From assembly GCA_949752745.1 (NCBI GenBank), contig OX457031.1:22989642-23053641 (forward strand): 64,000 nucleotides of DNA, read 5' to 3'. A model generated the notes under the pieces. It did no database searches and was not told the origin of the DNA. It saw nothing but the letters and a program-made list of their open reading frames with translations. Numbering within the stretch: the first letter of the stretch is position 1; every line of letters starts with the position of its first letter. A program made the position numbers and the translations under genes. Source of the DNA: Protula sp. h YS-2021 (Eukaryota > Annelida > Polychaeta > Sabellida > Serpulidae). Of this stretch, positions 28,731-42,589 are shown in pieces.

Positions 28731-31700
28731 GGCGAATTTTCTTTTTATGCGCATAACCTTTGTATAACTTAAATAAGTTCTATACCAAGTATTTTTTCTC
28801 AGCTATTTGGTGCTCTGCAACTCTTAAATAACACATAATCACCAAGATCATTAGGTACATCACACTGCCACTGCAATAGAACGTAATAAGAAAAACGTTC
28901 TATTTAAAAAAAAATGACGTAATCTCATGTATTTATTGAAACAGAACATGTCCGGCTGTTTACGATTTGCACAAGAAATGCTATTAAGAGAAAACAATAC
29001 AGCAGCACTCCTCTAGCTGTACAAGCCATATGTGCCCCATCTCTCGGTTTTACGAAATGACTGGAAAGACATCGATGTTATTTGTTTGGTAAAATGTCAG
29101 ATATTTTAAGTACCATCTGCAAAAACTGCAGTGCTGTGAAATTAAACAAAGTCCAAGGCCGAGTATAAACCTCTCATTAAGTTATTTAGCTAATAGCACT
29201 TTCCTGTTAAGTGCAATGCCAAACTCATTGCTCATAATATGAAGTCAAGATGCAAACATAGTTTTATATGCAAATATAATTAGTAAATATTTTGGGCTTT
29301 ACTAAATGTCATATTGCTTTAGCTTAATCCAAGCAAGACTGCATTAATTTTACTTTTCAAATGTAGATATATATCTGATGTGGTTAAACATTGCAATTGA
29401 ATCAGATAAAAGGTCAGTAATATTAATCACTGTAATTCACAATTAAATGTCATTGAGGTAATGAGACCACATTTTCTGTCTTTCCTTTCCTAAGTTTCGT
29501 TATGTTATACTTGTATAATGTCTATTTTTGTAAGCTTTATATATTTTTATAAATATATATATTTATAAATAAAATTAGGTGACATTTTGTAAATAATGTC
29601 CAAACTATTTTAAAGCAATAGTGTATGGTTTATAATTCTACTTTTGGAGCATCTATAAGGCAATTTGACAGGTTTTATTGATTTGCACTTTTCTGATTAA
29701 AATGAAATGTTCACTACATTGCATCAATATTCATATTCATTTTGACTGAAGCTACATGTAAACGACTCAAACTTATTGACCCCAAAAATTAAAAAAAGCT
29801 GTCCGTTATCCACAAACCTTTGCATTAAACAAACGTTACACAGCATTTATCCTGTATAAAAACGGTCTAAATTACCTCAGGTTTTTGCAAAAACCCATTC
29901 TGTTAACAGAATTTGTTGTAAAAGTTTACATTTCAAAATCTGCTTTAAAATAGTTTCGCCAAAATAAGTAACTGTTATTTTCTTTCATCTACATGTACGA
30001 AATATCGTTTCATAAACTGTTCAAATCAGCTGTTAATATGTTAACATTTTGAACAATATTAAATTCTCGTGGTCCTTTATTATATTCTTATTTAAAGTCT
30101 TATGACCCACGAAACCCAATTACGCCAAAACTATTGACATGACATGACTGCAGATACTTTAAGTATAACGCATAAACAATTACCAAAACCAATGACCTAA
30201 TATAAGACAAAATTTGACACTACGCCCTTTATATTTAATTAAAAAATGTAAAATCGGCAGCATCTAAATTATGAATCTAGTACATTATGTAGTATTAGAC
30301 ACTGAAGAATAATTGCACTTTAAAAATTAAACAACAACGATATGGTTTAAACAAGTAAAAATGTAAAAAGAGGTATATATTTGTTCTTAATCAACCTAAT
30401 CTGTCTATTAGACTCGCACATACTTGTAAGGCCTGTGAAAGAATTACGCAGCAGTGAGTTCACAAAATATACACTAGTCTGTTGCGAGAATAATACAAAA
30501 ATATACAATCATGTCGTAAATAGCCAAGTAAAGCTGCAGTATGTGTCTTTTTATTAAATAATGCGCATCATTGTGTCGCTACCGGTATGTTGCGTAGCAG
30601 CTTTCGTTACATATACTTATTACGACGCACTGTTTTCCGCAACCGTTACATCTAAGAAACTCAAATTGCAACATAGAAAGGTCTTGTAATTATGTATTGG
30701 TCTGCTCACTTGCAGGCAAATTTAAAATTAAATCCAGTGATGTGACCAGTTTTACCACATGATTTTTTTTTCGTTTCCCCGCATCACCTCATAAACGATA
30801 CGGTTTGTCGTCTGTTTCTTATAACAGTATGAAAGCAATTACAGTGTGAAAGTCAAACCAAAAGATGTGAGCTTTATTGCATTTGTATGGTTCCAAATAC
30901 GAAGCTGGCGTTTGAGGTCAATTACGTATCGGCCAGTAGCATTAAAGCAATGCATGTAAATACATAAAACTCTTAAAGCTTTTCCTATTTATAAATGTTT
31001 CATGTTCAGTCTACGTTCAAGTTTTAGCTACAGTACTTTTACAAAATGAGGCCTAGACAACCTCTCAAGCAATTCGCCTTTATCAGAAATTTGAATCCTT
31101 GTTATTCAAGTACAATCCTACCTAACTTCTCTCAGATGCTGAAATATGTTCTAATAACTTTCGAAATGATATACTGATTAAAAGTATTGCAAATATTTCC
31201 ATTCTTCCTTTTTAATTAAATTTCGATTTGCAACAAAGCAGAAAATCAGCAATTATTTTTCTTGTATACTTAAAACTGCAGTTCGCGTAAATGCTTACCT
31301 TGTGCAGTTCAACATTCCGTCATTCAATCGAATTCTTACAATATTTACCAATCATGACAAATTTATATGTTAACTAGGTAATATGTTCTTTCTTAAATAG
31401 TAAAAAAATATAGTCAGACTGTTTCTGTGTATTCTTCTAGCACAAAACGACTTCCATTTGACAATTATATAGTTTAATTTTTTTGTCCGTATTTTTTCTG
31501 TATTTTAATAATAAGTAATGCATAAGAACCGGTTTGGTATTTTGGAATACCGGTAACGCATAATATATTTTATTAAAATTAAAACTTCTCAAAAATTCTA
31601 GGCTCACGACTTATGCTTCATATATATCCATGTAATACTTAACAATAATAAGCCAGTAACACTTTGTATATCACGTTGCAGTTTGCAGGCTGTTTGAGTG

Positions 31701-32956
31701 AAAAAAGCTTATTTCAGATAAAAAGTCAGTCCGCGCATGTTTAAATCTATTAACTGATTGATGTTTGTTGGTTTATTTTGGTGTTTATCGTTCCGTTCAA
31801 TAACTAGGATGGCTGTACTATGTCTCACTTGCCACATGTACAATGGGAAAAAGGAAGAAGGAAGACACAGTAAAAGAAGAGCTAGAAAGAAGGTAATTCC
31901 AATTGGTCGCCTCTGACGACATGCATAGAACATAAGGCACTGGGTCTTTTGTTAAGATTACTCCAACCCACAGGGAGGACTGATTGATATAGCTGTGCGT
32001 ATTTTTTTTATAAATGTAGATCACGTTTAGCTTCAAGCGAATTGATGAAAAATAAAAAAATGAAAAGTACTTCATGAAAAGATGTTGCTTCAACTATGTA
32101 TACTTCGAACAAATAGTTCATCCCTTGATAAACACACATAGTGCAATGTTTAACGCAGTGACAACAGCATTTGGAGCGCTAATTGTCTGAGACTTCCTTC
32201 TATTGACTGGAGCTTTTCCTGAAGCTGATTCCACCTCGGCACATCACTGCAGGAAAAGCAACAAAAAAACCAAACAAAAACCAAAAGCCATGCCTGTCAT
32301 TATTTGGCATCAAGAGTAATATAAATTGAGAAAGACTGATTACTATGCACTGTCTGTCAAAAATTTTGATCCCAATCTGATTAAAAACCTTCAAGTAGAT
32401 ATAGCAAACAGATTTGCTGAAGGCTTTACATACCACCCTGCTTCAATGTATGAAGGACTTTCTTGCACTGGCAGCACTGAATTCACTATATAGGTTTAAT
32501 ATGGTGTATTTGCATTTTATTTTACTTAAACCACAGCCGTTTTTTAACCAAGCATTATAGATGTACTGTATTTTTTGTCACGAGAACTGTTGGAAGTATG
32601 GCTGGAAAGGAACGCAAGTAAAACATACTTTATCATTCCAAGTTCTTAAAACAATGTTGTGAACAGAAAGTAAGCGCGTCTATATCCGGCTTAAGTTCGC
32701 ATTGATTGAGCTAAATCATTTTCTCTTAGACGTCGTATCTATATGTTAAATAAGAAGGTTTTCTTTTTACGAGCCGGCTGGGGCATTGTTTATTTATTTT
32801 ATATATCTTCAAGAAAATTAGAATCTTCTCTTTTCAATTTACGTTTAAACCATGTTTAACTATCTGCCCAGTTACACCATACACCAGGGAAATCACAACA
32901 TTGAAGAAAGATAACTTAGAAAAACTTCAAGGTCTTTTTTGTGGGTTTCAAACAGT
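28731..32956. other. Gene-free AT-rich stretch
   Basis: About 4.2 kb of non-repetitive AT-rich DNA without a supportable gene. A short hairpin-forming piece (GGTATTTTGGAATACC) lies near 31534-31549. The frames at 31709-32093 and 32200-32436 on the minus strand have no domain I recognise. Confidence 0.55.
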
Positions 32957-32971
32957 GGGGGGGGGGGGGGG
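32957..32971. repeat. Poly(G) tract, 15 bp
   Basis: An uninterrupted run of 15 guanines about 220 bp before the SINE. The following 60 bp are A-rich. Confidence 0.95.
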
Positions 32972-33186
32972 TGATTGTTATTCTCCGATGATGTCATTGA
33001 TTTGGCTTCAAACAAACCAAAAAAAAACAAAAAAAAAACGAAAAATAAAAACACATTTGAAATGAATGCAATCACATTTGAAAAATTCAAAATTCACTTT
33101 TTGCCGTTTTTTAAAAAGAAAAACACAGAAGATTCATTACACCTCTTGATCCATATGTACAAACGAAAGATATCATTGACTTATGG

Positions 33187-33626
33187 GGGGTCAGATGGCC
33201 GAGCGGTCTAAGGCGCTCGACGAGCGAGGCAACTATGATCTCGAAGTCTTGAGTTCGAGCCCGGCTTGTGGCAGAGTTTGTAGTTTTACACATGACAAGT
33301 GTCAGGCCTCCCAGGGCTCACCAACAGACCATGTATGTAATGATTGCTAATGGGCAAAGCAATAGCTCTACTTATAATGTGTTTATAGGTTATTTGTCTG
33401 TCATACACTGTCAATGTACCAACAGTGCAATGACCATATAGGGTTAGGTTATGTATATTCTATAGTATATTGTGTAGTGTAAAAATGCTCAGTATCTAAT
33501 CAGTTGCATGCATGGTTAGTCTAATAATAATGGTTGGCTTAATACGCAGTATATTTGGACATTATAAACTCTAGGTTAATGAATTATGTGATGCGCTTTG
33601 GAATAAAGCGCTATATAAGAACCAGC

Positions 33627-33663
<37 letters not shown>
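33187..33663 (+). mobile_element. SINE with tRNA-Leu-like head and (ATT)n tail
   Basis: The head at 33189-33275 has a perfect A-box fit (TGGCCGAGCGG, 33196-33206) inside GTCAGATGGCCGAGCGGTCT, typical of tRNA-Leu. A good B box (GAGTTCGAGCC) follows at 33251-33261, 45 bp after the A box. An anticodon stem and a paired acceptor stem are absent, so it is not a working tRNA. About 310 bp of body follow, then GCGCTTTGGAATAAAGCGC, CTATATAAG and about 11 ATT units (33630-33663). A tail with GCGCTATATAA plus short A/T repeats is known from SINE-LINE partner pairs in many invertebrates. RNA polymerase III would transcribe the internal promoter, and a LINE would supply the reverse transcriptase. Target-site duplications are not clear: ATTGACTTAT on the left and ATTGAGTCGAT on the right match only partly. 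Confidence 0.85.
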
Positions 33664-36600
33664 GAGTCGATAACGACTATGGTAAATACCAGTGTTTACT
33701 TATGTACTAGATGCTATTTGATTTGTTGTAATTTCACAACTACAAATATTCGTTGCACGGTAGCGCGCGTATACAATGCAAGTCTATGGGTTCTGGTTCA
33801 TGCTATAATCCATAGGAAATGTTTCTAGGTTGCTCACTATAAAAATATCGCACCAAATACATACTGTTTTAGAACGACAAAAAAATATAAGAAGTACCTC
33901 TATAAATTATTTTCACACAAATATGAAAACAATAAATTTAAGAATCGATAAGCAGATTAAATGAGATATTTTTTCCAAGGAAGTACTCGAATCCTACTTA
34001 AACTGTAAATAAATGACAGCAAGATTTCACAGAAAAACCAAAACAAGCAACAGAAATTCAGTTATACACATCAAATTACAAATTCTTTGCCAAATGCATT
34101 ACAGAAGCAACGAGGTGTTAAGGAAATAGTCATGAAATTACACGCTTACAAATAAATAAATTCAAGAGGCAAAAAATCGAATACTTCACTTGAAATGTCA
34201 TGCAAAAATAGAGCTACCAACATCATCACAAGGAATGCAATAAATGCTGCATTGAATCTACACTAACACGATTCATTTATCCCTTCAGGTATTAAAGTCA
34301 CATAAACTCCTTAACCAATTTAGCAATAACAGTGTTTTAATATATTTTCGACATGTGGCAAGGGTTAATATTGAGCAAATGGCAAGTTAGAATAATTACA
34401 TGTCTTATTTTTAGCACTATTACAAAGTTGATACCAGGAGTTTATACTCCGTTTATGATAAAATGACCAATATTTCTAGATTTGATATTAAATAGCGTCT
34501 ATTCACTATAAAACAGTAACGTTTAGTGTAATTTTTTTTCTTTGAAGTTACAGACGTCGAAGAAAACCGCGTAATGATCCGCATCAGTACTCTAGGGATA
34601 TGAAAAATGGAGATTTTAATACTAAAATTTATTGTGTAATGGGCATTGCAATGGTTCCATGTATCTCTTTCCTTCAGATATTTTACTGGTGTGCAGAAGA
34701 AATGACCACTTTTTTAAGATATTAAGAAACGACATTTTGTGTAGCATTGCTTTGTAGACTTTCTACAATGTAAGAACAAAGACGACTTCACAGGCTGCAA
34801 ATATGCAAAGCCCAACTTCGTTTTTCTCTTATTGTCAGAGGAATATGGAGTGGAAATGTGGCCCGGCCCTTAAAATTGCATTTCGTGAACAAATGCAGTT
34901 AAATATAAAGGGTCGCCTGGAAACATTTATAAAGAAATTTATAAATAGCTATAACAGTAAATATCTAGAAAATATTGATCAGGGATTCAGATGGAAAGTA
35001 TCTCTTCCACAAAAGTCTTAAATCGTTGAGATCAGGATGTCACTCTTAAAGATCACTAATACTTGAAAGGGACATAAAAGTGTTGTGCTTTGTCGCTTAA
35101 TTTGAGTTAGGCGAGTATTTATTCCAACACATACATGTCAAATAAAGCGAAATGATGGAATCTGTTACTTCATGTGAACTTCTTGTTTTATGGTTGTGGA
35201 CCAAGTGAGCCACCACGGCAAGGTAAAAAGAATGCGAGAAAACAGTGTTATAAACACCAAAACTTCAGTGTAATCAAGTTACCGGTTTTAGCCAACAGAG
35301 ATTAATCGCATCAGGGAATAATTGCCAGCATTACAAAGGAAGATTGGATTTTTCTAGGACATAGAAAAATGTACCATTTGAGAACGAAATATTCGCTGCT
35401 GAGTGAAATATGCAATTACAAGAAGAGTGAAAGCAGCAAGAATGTATTTTCCCAACCATGTAATATGGTAATCACTACTCTACTGCAAATGTAATCACTA
35501 ATTCTACTACTACTACTTCTACCTCCATTACTACTGCAACTTCTACTACTTATTCAAATAGCTATTATTGTTGTTGTTTAGACTACAGAATTGCCTGAGA
35601 GGGCAAAATGTTTGGCAGCAAGCAGTCAGCTGTCAAGCAGACAAATACTGATATCGGCCGTTCTGTCCAGACAATGGTGGTGAAATGTAGCTCTCAAATT
35701 CGTCTGTTAATTAGTGGCATACTTGTAATTGACAAAGGTGTGCATATTTTATATCAGTTTGCCCGAAAGTTTAATTAGTACTTCAAAGAGCTTATTAACA
35801 TTTAGCAAGTCGAAGATTTGCAAAGAGTATATTGAAGTTGCACAGGCCAATGTTTCGGACCTTTTTTCTCTTTACTGGTCAGTCATTTTGTTTATACTAC
35901 TGCTCTGGATATATGTTTTCGCCTTTGTTTTCATTTTCATGGTCAAAACGCGAAAAAGCAGTGCTTTTTGGTCAAGAAATGCAGCGCGTAAAGGCTGCAT
36001 TAAGGTTTTCACAAGCTCTCGTATATGCCAACAGCTACACTGTGCATTACATAAGTGAGGTATACTTTATTTGCACCAGCCAAATACGCTGAGCACGATT
36101 AAATGCTTTCGTTGCTTTATAAGAACGACGCGTGGACGCAAAATCTTACCGGATCACTATAAATATGCTGAATATTCATACATATTGCGCACTATTTGTT
36201 TGGTGAGGAACAGGAGGATGTCGTTTCATAGAATGAGTAGCAAAGCCATGTTTTTTTCTGGGAATGTTTCGAACTGCAAAAAAGTTCCTTTGAAAGGTTT
36301 CAAAATCCAAAAGAACAACGTTATTTTGTCTGTAAATGAAAAACAGACCAAAATCAGGGTGAAAAGGTTTAAAAATTCTACTCGAAACGAGAAACTTATT
36401 TTGTAGCTGTTATGCTTTTGCCAAGTGTTTAATATTTCGCCTTTCAGAAATAGGTTCTCGTTTATCTGTTAGGAACACATTGAGGTCTGAGTGTCTGTGT
36501 TTCAAGGCCACGTGTGCCAAACGAGTTTTAGATCTTTGTTGGAAGGGGGAGTCGTGGGGCTTGACACAGCTTGCTTTATCCAAGCTGTTTTTTTCGCTCG

Positions 36601-39281
36601 GTAGTTCTAGAATTCTATCTTTGCTGAAAGGGAAATTGCAAAAACAAATCGATTTCCTTGTTGCACAATCAATTCACAATCATTCTGCTGAGTTCAACGG
36701 GCAGTACTGTTTTCAAACATCAATTAATTAACGAGGAAGCAAAGTTTTTCATTGTTTAATTAAACACCTTTCATTACCTCAAAACAGAACGAATCATTCT
36801 CTCTTCACAAAAGTCACACAGTCACAAGTAAGTGAATAGCTGTTGATGCCACTGCTTATTTAAAAAAGCGAAAAAAAATCTTATAGTCCAATAAGGCATC
36901 GGGTACAATTGCTGATGCAGATTTTTTCATTTTTTTGTCATTTCTTTTTATGTACAGTATAAGCTAGTAGCTGTTTAGAAGATAAAAATGGCTAAAAATA
37001 ACCACTAAAGCTTGCTGTTGATAGGTTACTGCTAGAAAAAACTAGAACCGCATTTCGCAAGCGAAATTTTCAACACTTGACAAACATTCAAAGTTTGAAC
37101 GGCGTATTATTTCTTGAACAAAATGAAGTTTTTTTTTACAAGACGCATAGTCTGTAATACAACTAAGTAGAGACCTTATGGCGCAGCACGTATGCGGCCT
37201 ATGAGGTTCATCTGCTTGGTTATGTTGGCTCAACGGTTTTATTTATTGAACAGACTATAGCACTTTTTCTCTAATAGTATGTATATACAGCGACTTTACA
37301 AAGCCGCTGAAAATTTCCACGCCCATCCAGGACAACCAAGATTTATTTAGATATTTATTTACTGGTTGACGTCATTGTCGTGAGTTGTGATCCTTTTGAA
37401 AGCTGATTACGTACAGTTTGGTGTCTTTCGATTCAGTCGCTGTTATGCGCAGTCTTTGCCGAGGTGTGAACACTGTGAACACTAAGAAAAGAAAGAGTGG
37501 GTTGTTTTTTTGCTTCTCCCCTGTTCTCTCAGCGGGACTCGTGAAAAAGGGAATGAGACAACTAAAAACAATGTAAAGTAACAGCTCGTTCGGTTGATGT
37601 AATGCATTTTTGGCCTTTCATCCGAGACAGAAGTTCAATATTTGAGTCAGGACAGTTTCCGAGTCAGAGCTTCGCTAACGCAGCAGCGAATGCATAATCG
37701 CTGAAAATGTGGCATTTTACTTTCCTTTAAGGTTCTCGTCATGTCGGAGGGCCTACACTATGGGTGTAATTATCACTGTTTTAGGTGAAGTTTCCCCTTC
37801 ATTGAATCTCTAACTTTTAACCAAAAAGCCTCATCAGGGCAATCTTAGATAGAACTTTTTTTCGAAGAAACACACTGCACTTTGGTCTTTTACTTCGAAA
37901 GGTTACATTCACTTATCCTTTTATTTCCGATGCAGTTGTTGAGCTCTTCTTACAGGAACTACCCTTTTTTTGTTTTCAATAAATAAATCTCTGTTTTCTT
38001 CTTCATTACACAGGACAAAAAAAAAATGACTGAAAAAGAATGAAAAAAGCGAGGGGCCTTCTCTCCTGTTGCTGTTTCTAGTTCGCTTGTTTATTTTTCT
38101 TTGTGTTGTGCAGAACATTTATTTTAATCTATCACTTGGTGCATGTAACCACTGACTACATTAGTTTTAACCTTGTTTCTGTTCTTTTGGAAGAAAACAA
38201 TATAGCAGAACTCTGGGAAAAGACCAGCTCTAAAATATGTCATTTTTTGATAACTTTTTCATTGTCTCGTTTTGGTTCCCTTCGCCTTCTAGAGAACACA
38301 CTACTCGTATACAGGGAGTTCCTCGCTTTAGTCGTACAATATACTAATAATTTTCCAGGTAAGGTTGTCGTCACCGGGGGGCCTCAGTGACACCAAGTGG
38401 CATTGAGGTCCTTTGGTGTCACTCAGGCCCCCAAATAAAAAAAATAATGATATCAAAGACTATCAACTAGTAGTTAACAGTCTTTGATCACATTTAGTGG
38501 TACTTTTGTGAGATATAAATTTGGTCAGGCTGTAAATTATGAAAGGACAGACGTAAAGTGGTTTGTTCGAGCTGAAGACTAGCTTTTGGAATAGCATAAT
38601 GGCATATTTCTGGTTGAGACAAATTAAAATAAACTGTAATAATCAACCAAAAGCCGCCAGCGCGAAAACTGTATGTTGAAAACCAACCTGTTTTAGGCCG
38701 GTGAATGCCAGGTTATTGCCTTGGGAGGGCACGGGGTGTGAAAGTTCAGAGAGGAATTGTTTACACAATTCACTGGTTTTACTTTCAGTATCAGAACCAG
38801 CAGATTCTAAGATGAGCTGCAACACGTACAATCTTCACAATAAAGCAAATCACTCGTAGGTAACTAGCCCAGCCATACCTTGACTGTACAGGGATTGAAT
38901 GATGATCTCACAACATTTGTGGGCGTATATTCGTTTTGCGTGATGTCTGGATATTTTTTTTGGTTCCGGTGTAGTTTAACTGCACTCGGTCGACAGTGGC
39001 TGCACTGAGCAACTAAATAAAGAAAAAATATAAAAAGAATTAATTTGACACTTATTACTGAGCAAACAGACTGAATGTCAAAGGAAAGCAGTTCCAAGTC
39101 AAAACAAATGCAAATAAGTCCTTTTGAATGACGTATCATAATTGAACAAGAAGGAAAAACAGTCCAGAGACCGGCACATTTGAAGTGATGAAATCACTTT
39201 CTTCCGACTTTTAGCTGCTTAAGTCACTGCATTGAAAGGTGAGAAATAGGGCGAAGTCTATCATAGTAAGTGCTTGTGTTA
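33664..39281. other. Gene-free stretch
   Basis: About 5.6 kb with no supportable gene. The plus-strand frames at 35729-36058 (one hydrophobic segment), 36071-36406 (basic) and 36480-36731 are open for 80-110 codons, but have no motif or visible exon-like partner. One TGACGTCA palindrome lies at 37367-37374. Confidence 0.45.
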
Positions 39282-41064
39282 TGACGTCATATACCGCCCT
39301 GGATGAATGACGGGGGAGGGGGGATATAGTGTCATATTGTAAAATTGTGTTTTTAACCACACTGGCTGCTATAGGGCCTCCAATATAATGCAGAATAGAA
39401 AGGGAAATGAGCAGGGGAAGGTCTAGGGGTTTGCACACGCTTAAGTTATAGTAAAGGAGTCCCGTGTTCTTTCTGGTCAACATTAAAGAAGCCTCTAGGA
39501 CAATACCAGCTTCCAGATTAAAAACGTTTTTGGCAAGTTGCGGAGCTGGTTTTAATTTAATGCAATTTAAAGTCCAAGTGTAATTTTGTCTTCACAAAGG
39601 TCATTGAATTTGCCACTTTGTTTATGATTTCTAAAAGCATCTCTTATTTTTGCGGCGAAATTCAGCGTCAAATTAAAGCCGCCGCTCTGATCAGTTACAC
39701 AGAAATGACATCAGAAGATAGAAGTCGGTTAGTCGGACATATTGCATTGGCCGGTCCAGGGAGGTTACAACCCCGTTTTCTAGTAATATTTACCTGCAAA
39801 TATATGAAAAAAAAACGTTGTTGAACCTACCGAAGGGCTACTATCCGGCACCTCCCCCGTTATATCTATCACCACCATCACCCCGATCACCAGACGTGGG
39901 TACAAGCCATAAAAGCACACCAAGCAGCCTTGTTCTTAAACTATGTCGTTTGGAGACGAAGAGCAGAGAACTGGGTCACACCAAAATGATCAATGCAGAA
40001 AATTGATCAAGGAAATATATTTTCCCCAGGGCTTCTTCTTATTCAGACAGAATTAAATATGGAGAAAATTTTTTTTTTCGACGTAACTGCAACTGCTAAT
40101 GAAACCAGAGCCAAATTGAAAAAAAAAGCCAGATACGTTAAGCTTTTGCCTGCCTGTAAGACGGCAATGAAGAGAGATCTGGTACTTGGGGCACATTTTA
40201 TGGATCTTACAGATTCTCCTGTAACACTCTGTTACCTGCGCCATTTTTTCTAGGTCAGAATCCAAATAAAAAAATTTTTTAGAGCTTTTATTTTGGTTGG
40301 ATGGGCAATGCAGGAGACAAAAAAATCACTTTTTCGAATTCCTGGCGTATTTACGGCATCACTGTATTTCTGTATGATGTCACTCAAACTGTTATTTCAT
40401 TACATAATTAATGATTGGGCGACTGCCAAGCATGGATCATGGTATTATTTTACACCTGCGAGGTCATCATTTTTTTTTTTGACCGTCACCATTGCGAGGT
40501 CATCATAGCCAAACATGGCTTCTTTCAGGATGTCGCCATCGCTTCAATTTGTTTGCGAATACGCAATCAGTCTATCTTTTAATTCTGACTTGTGACGTCA
40601 TTAAGGCTGGGCATCATTTTATTATTAACATTTTTTGCAGCACAAAGTCTCCAAGCATGTTCAGTCACCGACATCTGGGCCCGCGTTCAAGAACTCAGCT
40701 CAAAACCCACACTTAAAATAAGTTTGAAATTGGCTACTCATACTTAATTCAGCATTGCTCAAACTATGAGTCTGAGCTGTTCCACATAAAAAACAGTTCA
40801 AACCTTTTGTGTGGATGGCGCTAGAGGGGCGGGGGTGGGGGGGGGGGGGAGGTTTGCATCATAATTTAAATTAATGGGACAAGGTTTTGGTGAGAAACAA
40901 AACGTCACTATAGCTTCTTATTCAACTAAATCTCCAGGATCTCATGTTTTGAAGCCAGGTTCTGATTTCGGTATCTGTCTCTGTCTGGTCTCTGCAAAAT
41001 ATTGCATGATGACACTCATTTGTAAGGATAGTTTTGCTGTGTGAATTTCTTTGCAGTGACGTCA
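39282..41064. promoter_or_regulatory. Three TGACGTCA palindromes within 1.8 kb
   Basis: The full cyclic-AMP-response-element palindrome occurs at 39282-39289, 40593-40600 and 41057-41064. This is the core bound by CREB/ATF-type bZIP factors in animals. No gene is visible next to them, and GTCATCA/GATGTCA relatives nearby suggest they may belong to a decayed repeat, so regulatory function is unproven. Confidence 0.3.
40837..40849. repeat. Poly(G) tract, 13 bp
   Basis: GGGGCGGGGGT precedes an uninterrupted run of 13 guanines. The whole 40827-40852 block is almost pure G and could fold as a quadruplex. Confidence 0.95.
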
Positions 41065-41265
41065 TAGGGGTGTGGCGTTATTTGCGTTTAATGTCTCAAC
41101 AGTTGTTCCTCGGATGGCGCATCAAAACAAGGTGGGACTACTTTTCATCATGAAATCGTAGTTGCTCACAATGATGCCATTTTGGTATTTTGAACATTGT
41201 ATTCAATAAACCAGCTTGAAGTAAGCTGAGTGGTAAGTAAGCTGAGTTTTTTGTTTCTCTTTTTG

Positions 41266-41476
41266 CCAGTACAAAGAAAAATCTCAACAAAAAATCCGAC
41301 GTCGATCCAACGTCGATTTCAGTTTGCGAGGTCGAACCAAATGTCGGATAATCGATAGCCAACATCGGAAGGTAGACATTGTTTTGACTTCCATAATTAA
41401 CCAAAACCCGACGTTGATCTAACGTCGGGAGCGACGTCTATTCAACGTTGATGGAACGTCGCCATATATACTGGGA
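41266..41476. mobile_element. CCAACGTC-rich short element, copy 2
   Basis: It starts with CCAGTA (41266-41271) and ends with TACTGGGA (41469-41476), giving a short terminal inverted repeat. The interior has GACGTCGATCCAACGTCG, CCAACATCGG, CAAAACCCGACGTTGATC and GCGACGTCTATTCAACGTTG. The last two match copy 1 near 24295-24345. At about 210 bp without coding capacity it fits a MITE. Superfamily not assigned. Confidence 0.65.
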
Positions 41477-41929
41477 TGCTACCCGAAAAGTCCATACGTT
41501 GCAATTGTTAAATAGTAAATGTTTCCGGGGTTGGTAACCTGGAGCATTAATCATTGAAAAGAAGCAAAGTAAAAAACCCCTAAAACAAATGTAAATTGTC
41601 ACATCTCTAACAAACATGAGATAAAAATTGATACTGAAAAATAGCAATTTATGTGTTTATCGATAAGGGGTAATAGTTCTACTTGAACAACATGTCAGAG
41701 GCGGTATAAATCTTCAGTGAGTGTAATGATAAAAAATCAGATTATTTAGTCTTCTGCTTTCGAGGTTATTCGTAAGCGATGTATTGCCTTACACTGAAAA
41801 CAACGACCGTAAATATTTCAGCAATTTTAATACGAAAGAATCAATTTCAATTCTTCAAAATATGCTTTCCGAAAATTGATAATCTAATATAGTGTACTTT
41901 GGATGGACCGGGGGTTGGGGAAGGTGCAT

Positions 41930-41942
41930 GGGGGGGGGGGGG
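41930..41942. repeat. Poly(G) tract, 13 bp
   Basis: An uninterrupted run of 13 guanines following GGGGGTTGGGGAAGG. No gene adjacent. Confidence 0.95.
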
Positions 41943-42589
41943 CATGGATAAAGGAGGATTGTAGAAGACGATCGAGGTGCTGCTGCTTCCTTAAAGGGCG
42001 GAACTCAAGGCCATAAATGATTTAAATTGCACGAACTGCTGAAATATGACGGCACGGCAAACATTCGCTTCAGTGTCTGAGATAGTCGTCTGCCGTGGGG
42101 TGTCACGTGGGTTGTCACGTAGGTAGTCACGTTGTCGCACACGCAAATAGGCAAAGGTAAAAATGGTGTGGGAGCCAAACAATTCGAGATGAGAACGAAT
42201 TGTAAAAATATGTGCAGCTTCACTAAGACTGAACAGAGTGGTTATTTCAAATTAAAAATGGTCAAATGCTGAATAACATGTATGCAAGATCTCAAAAACT
42301 CACCCCATCATGTAACCGCCTTTTTTTGCTTGCTTTGCACACTATATGCTGAAAATGACTAGTCTAAGAAACGAGATATCCTAATAGTTTATAAACATTA
42401 ATCAAATGTTAACTTGGTATGCTCCAAATCAATCAAATTCTAAACGAAATAAACATTCCAAACTGATATAACAGCTCCTGCATTTATTTAAAAGTAAAGA
42501 TTCTAAACTTAATGCAGAAGTAGCGAAGAAGCAAATGTTTCTGTTTTTAGCATCAGCCGATTTGGTGTTTTTTTTCCGTCTGTAGTTTT

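Noticed and set aside
28487..28756. Poly-threonine/poly-isoleucine 89-codon frame
   Set aside because: Produced by the CTA/TAA microsatellite.
33189..33275. Functional tRNA-Leu gene
   Set aside because: The A and B boxes are good, but the anticodon arm and acceptor pairing are absent and the head is joined to a SINE body and (ATT)n tail.
35729..36406. Two consecutive 109- and 111-codon plus-strand frames, the first with a hydrophobic segment
   Set aside because: Composition follows the local AT content, there is no known motif, and no splice or start context is convincing. A weak gene cannot be fully excluded without RNA data.
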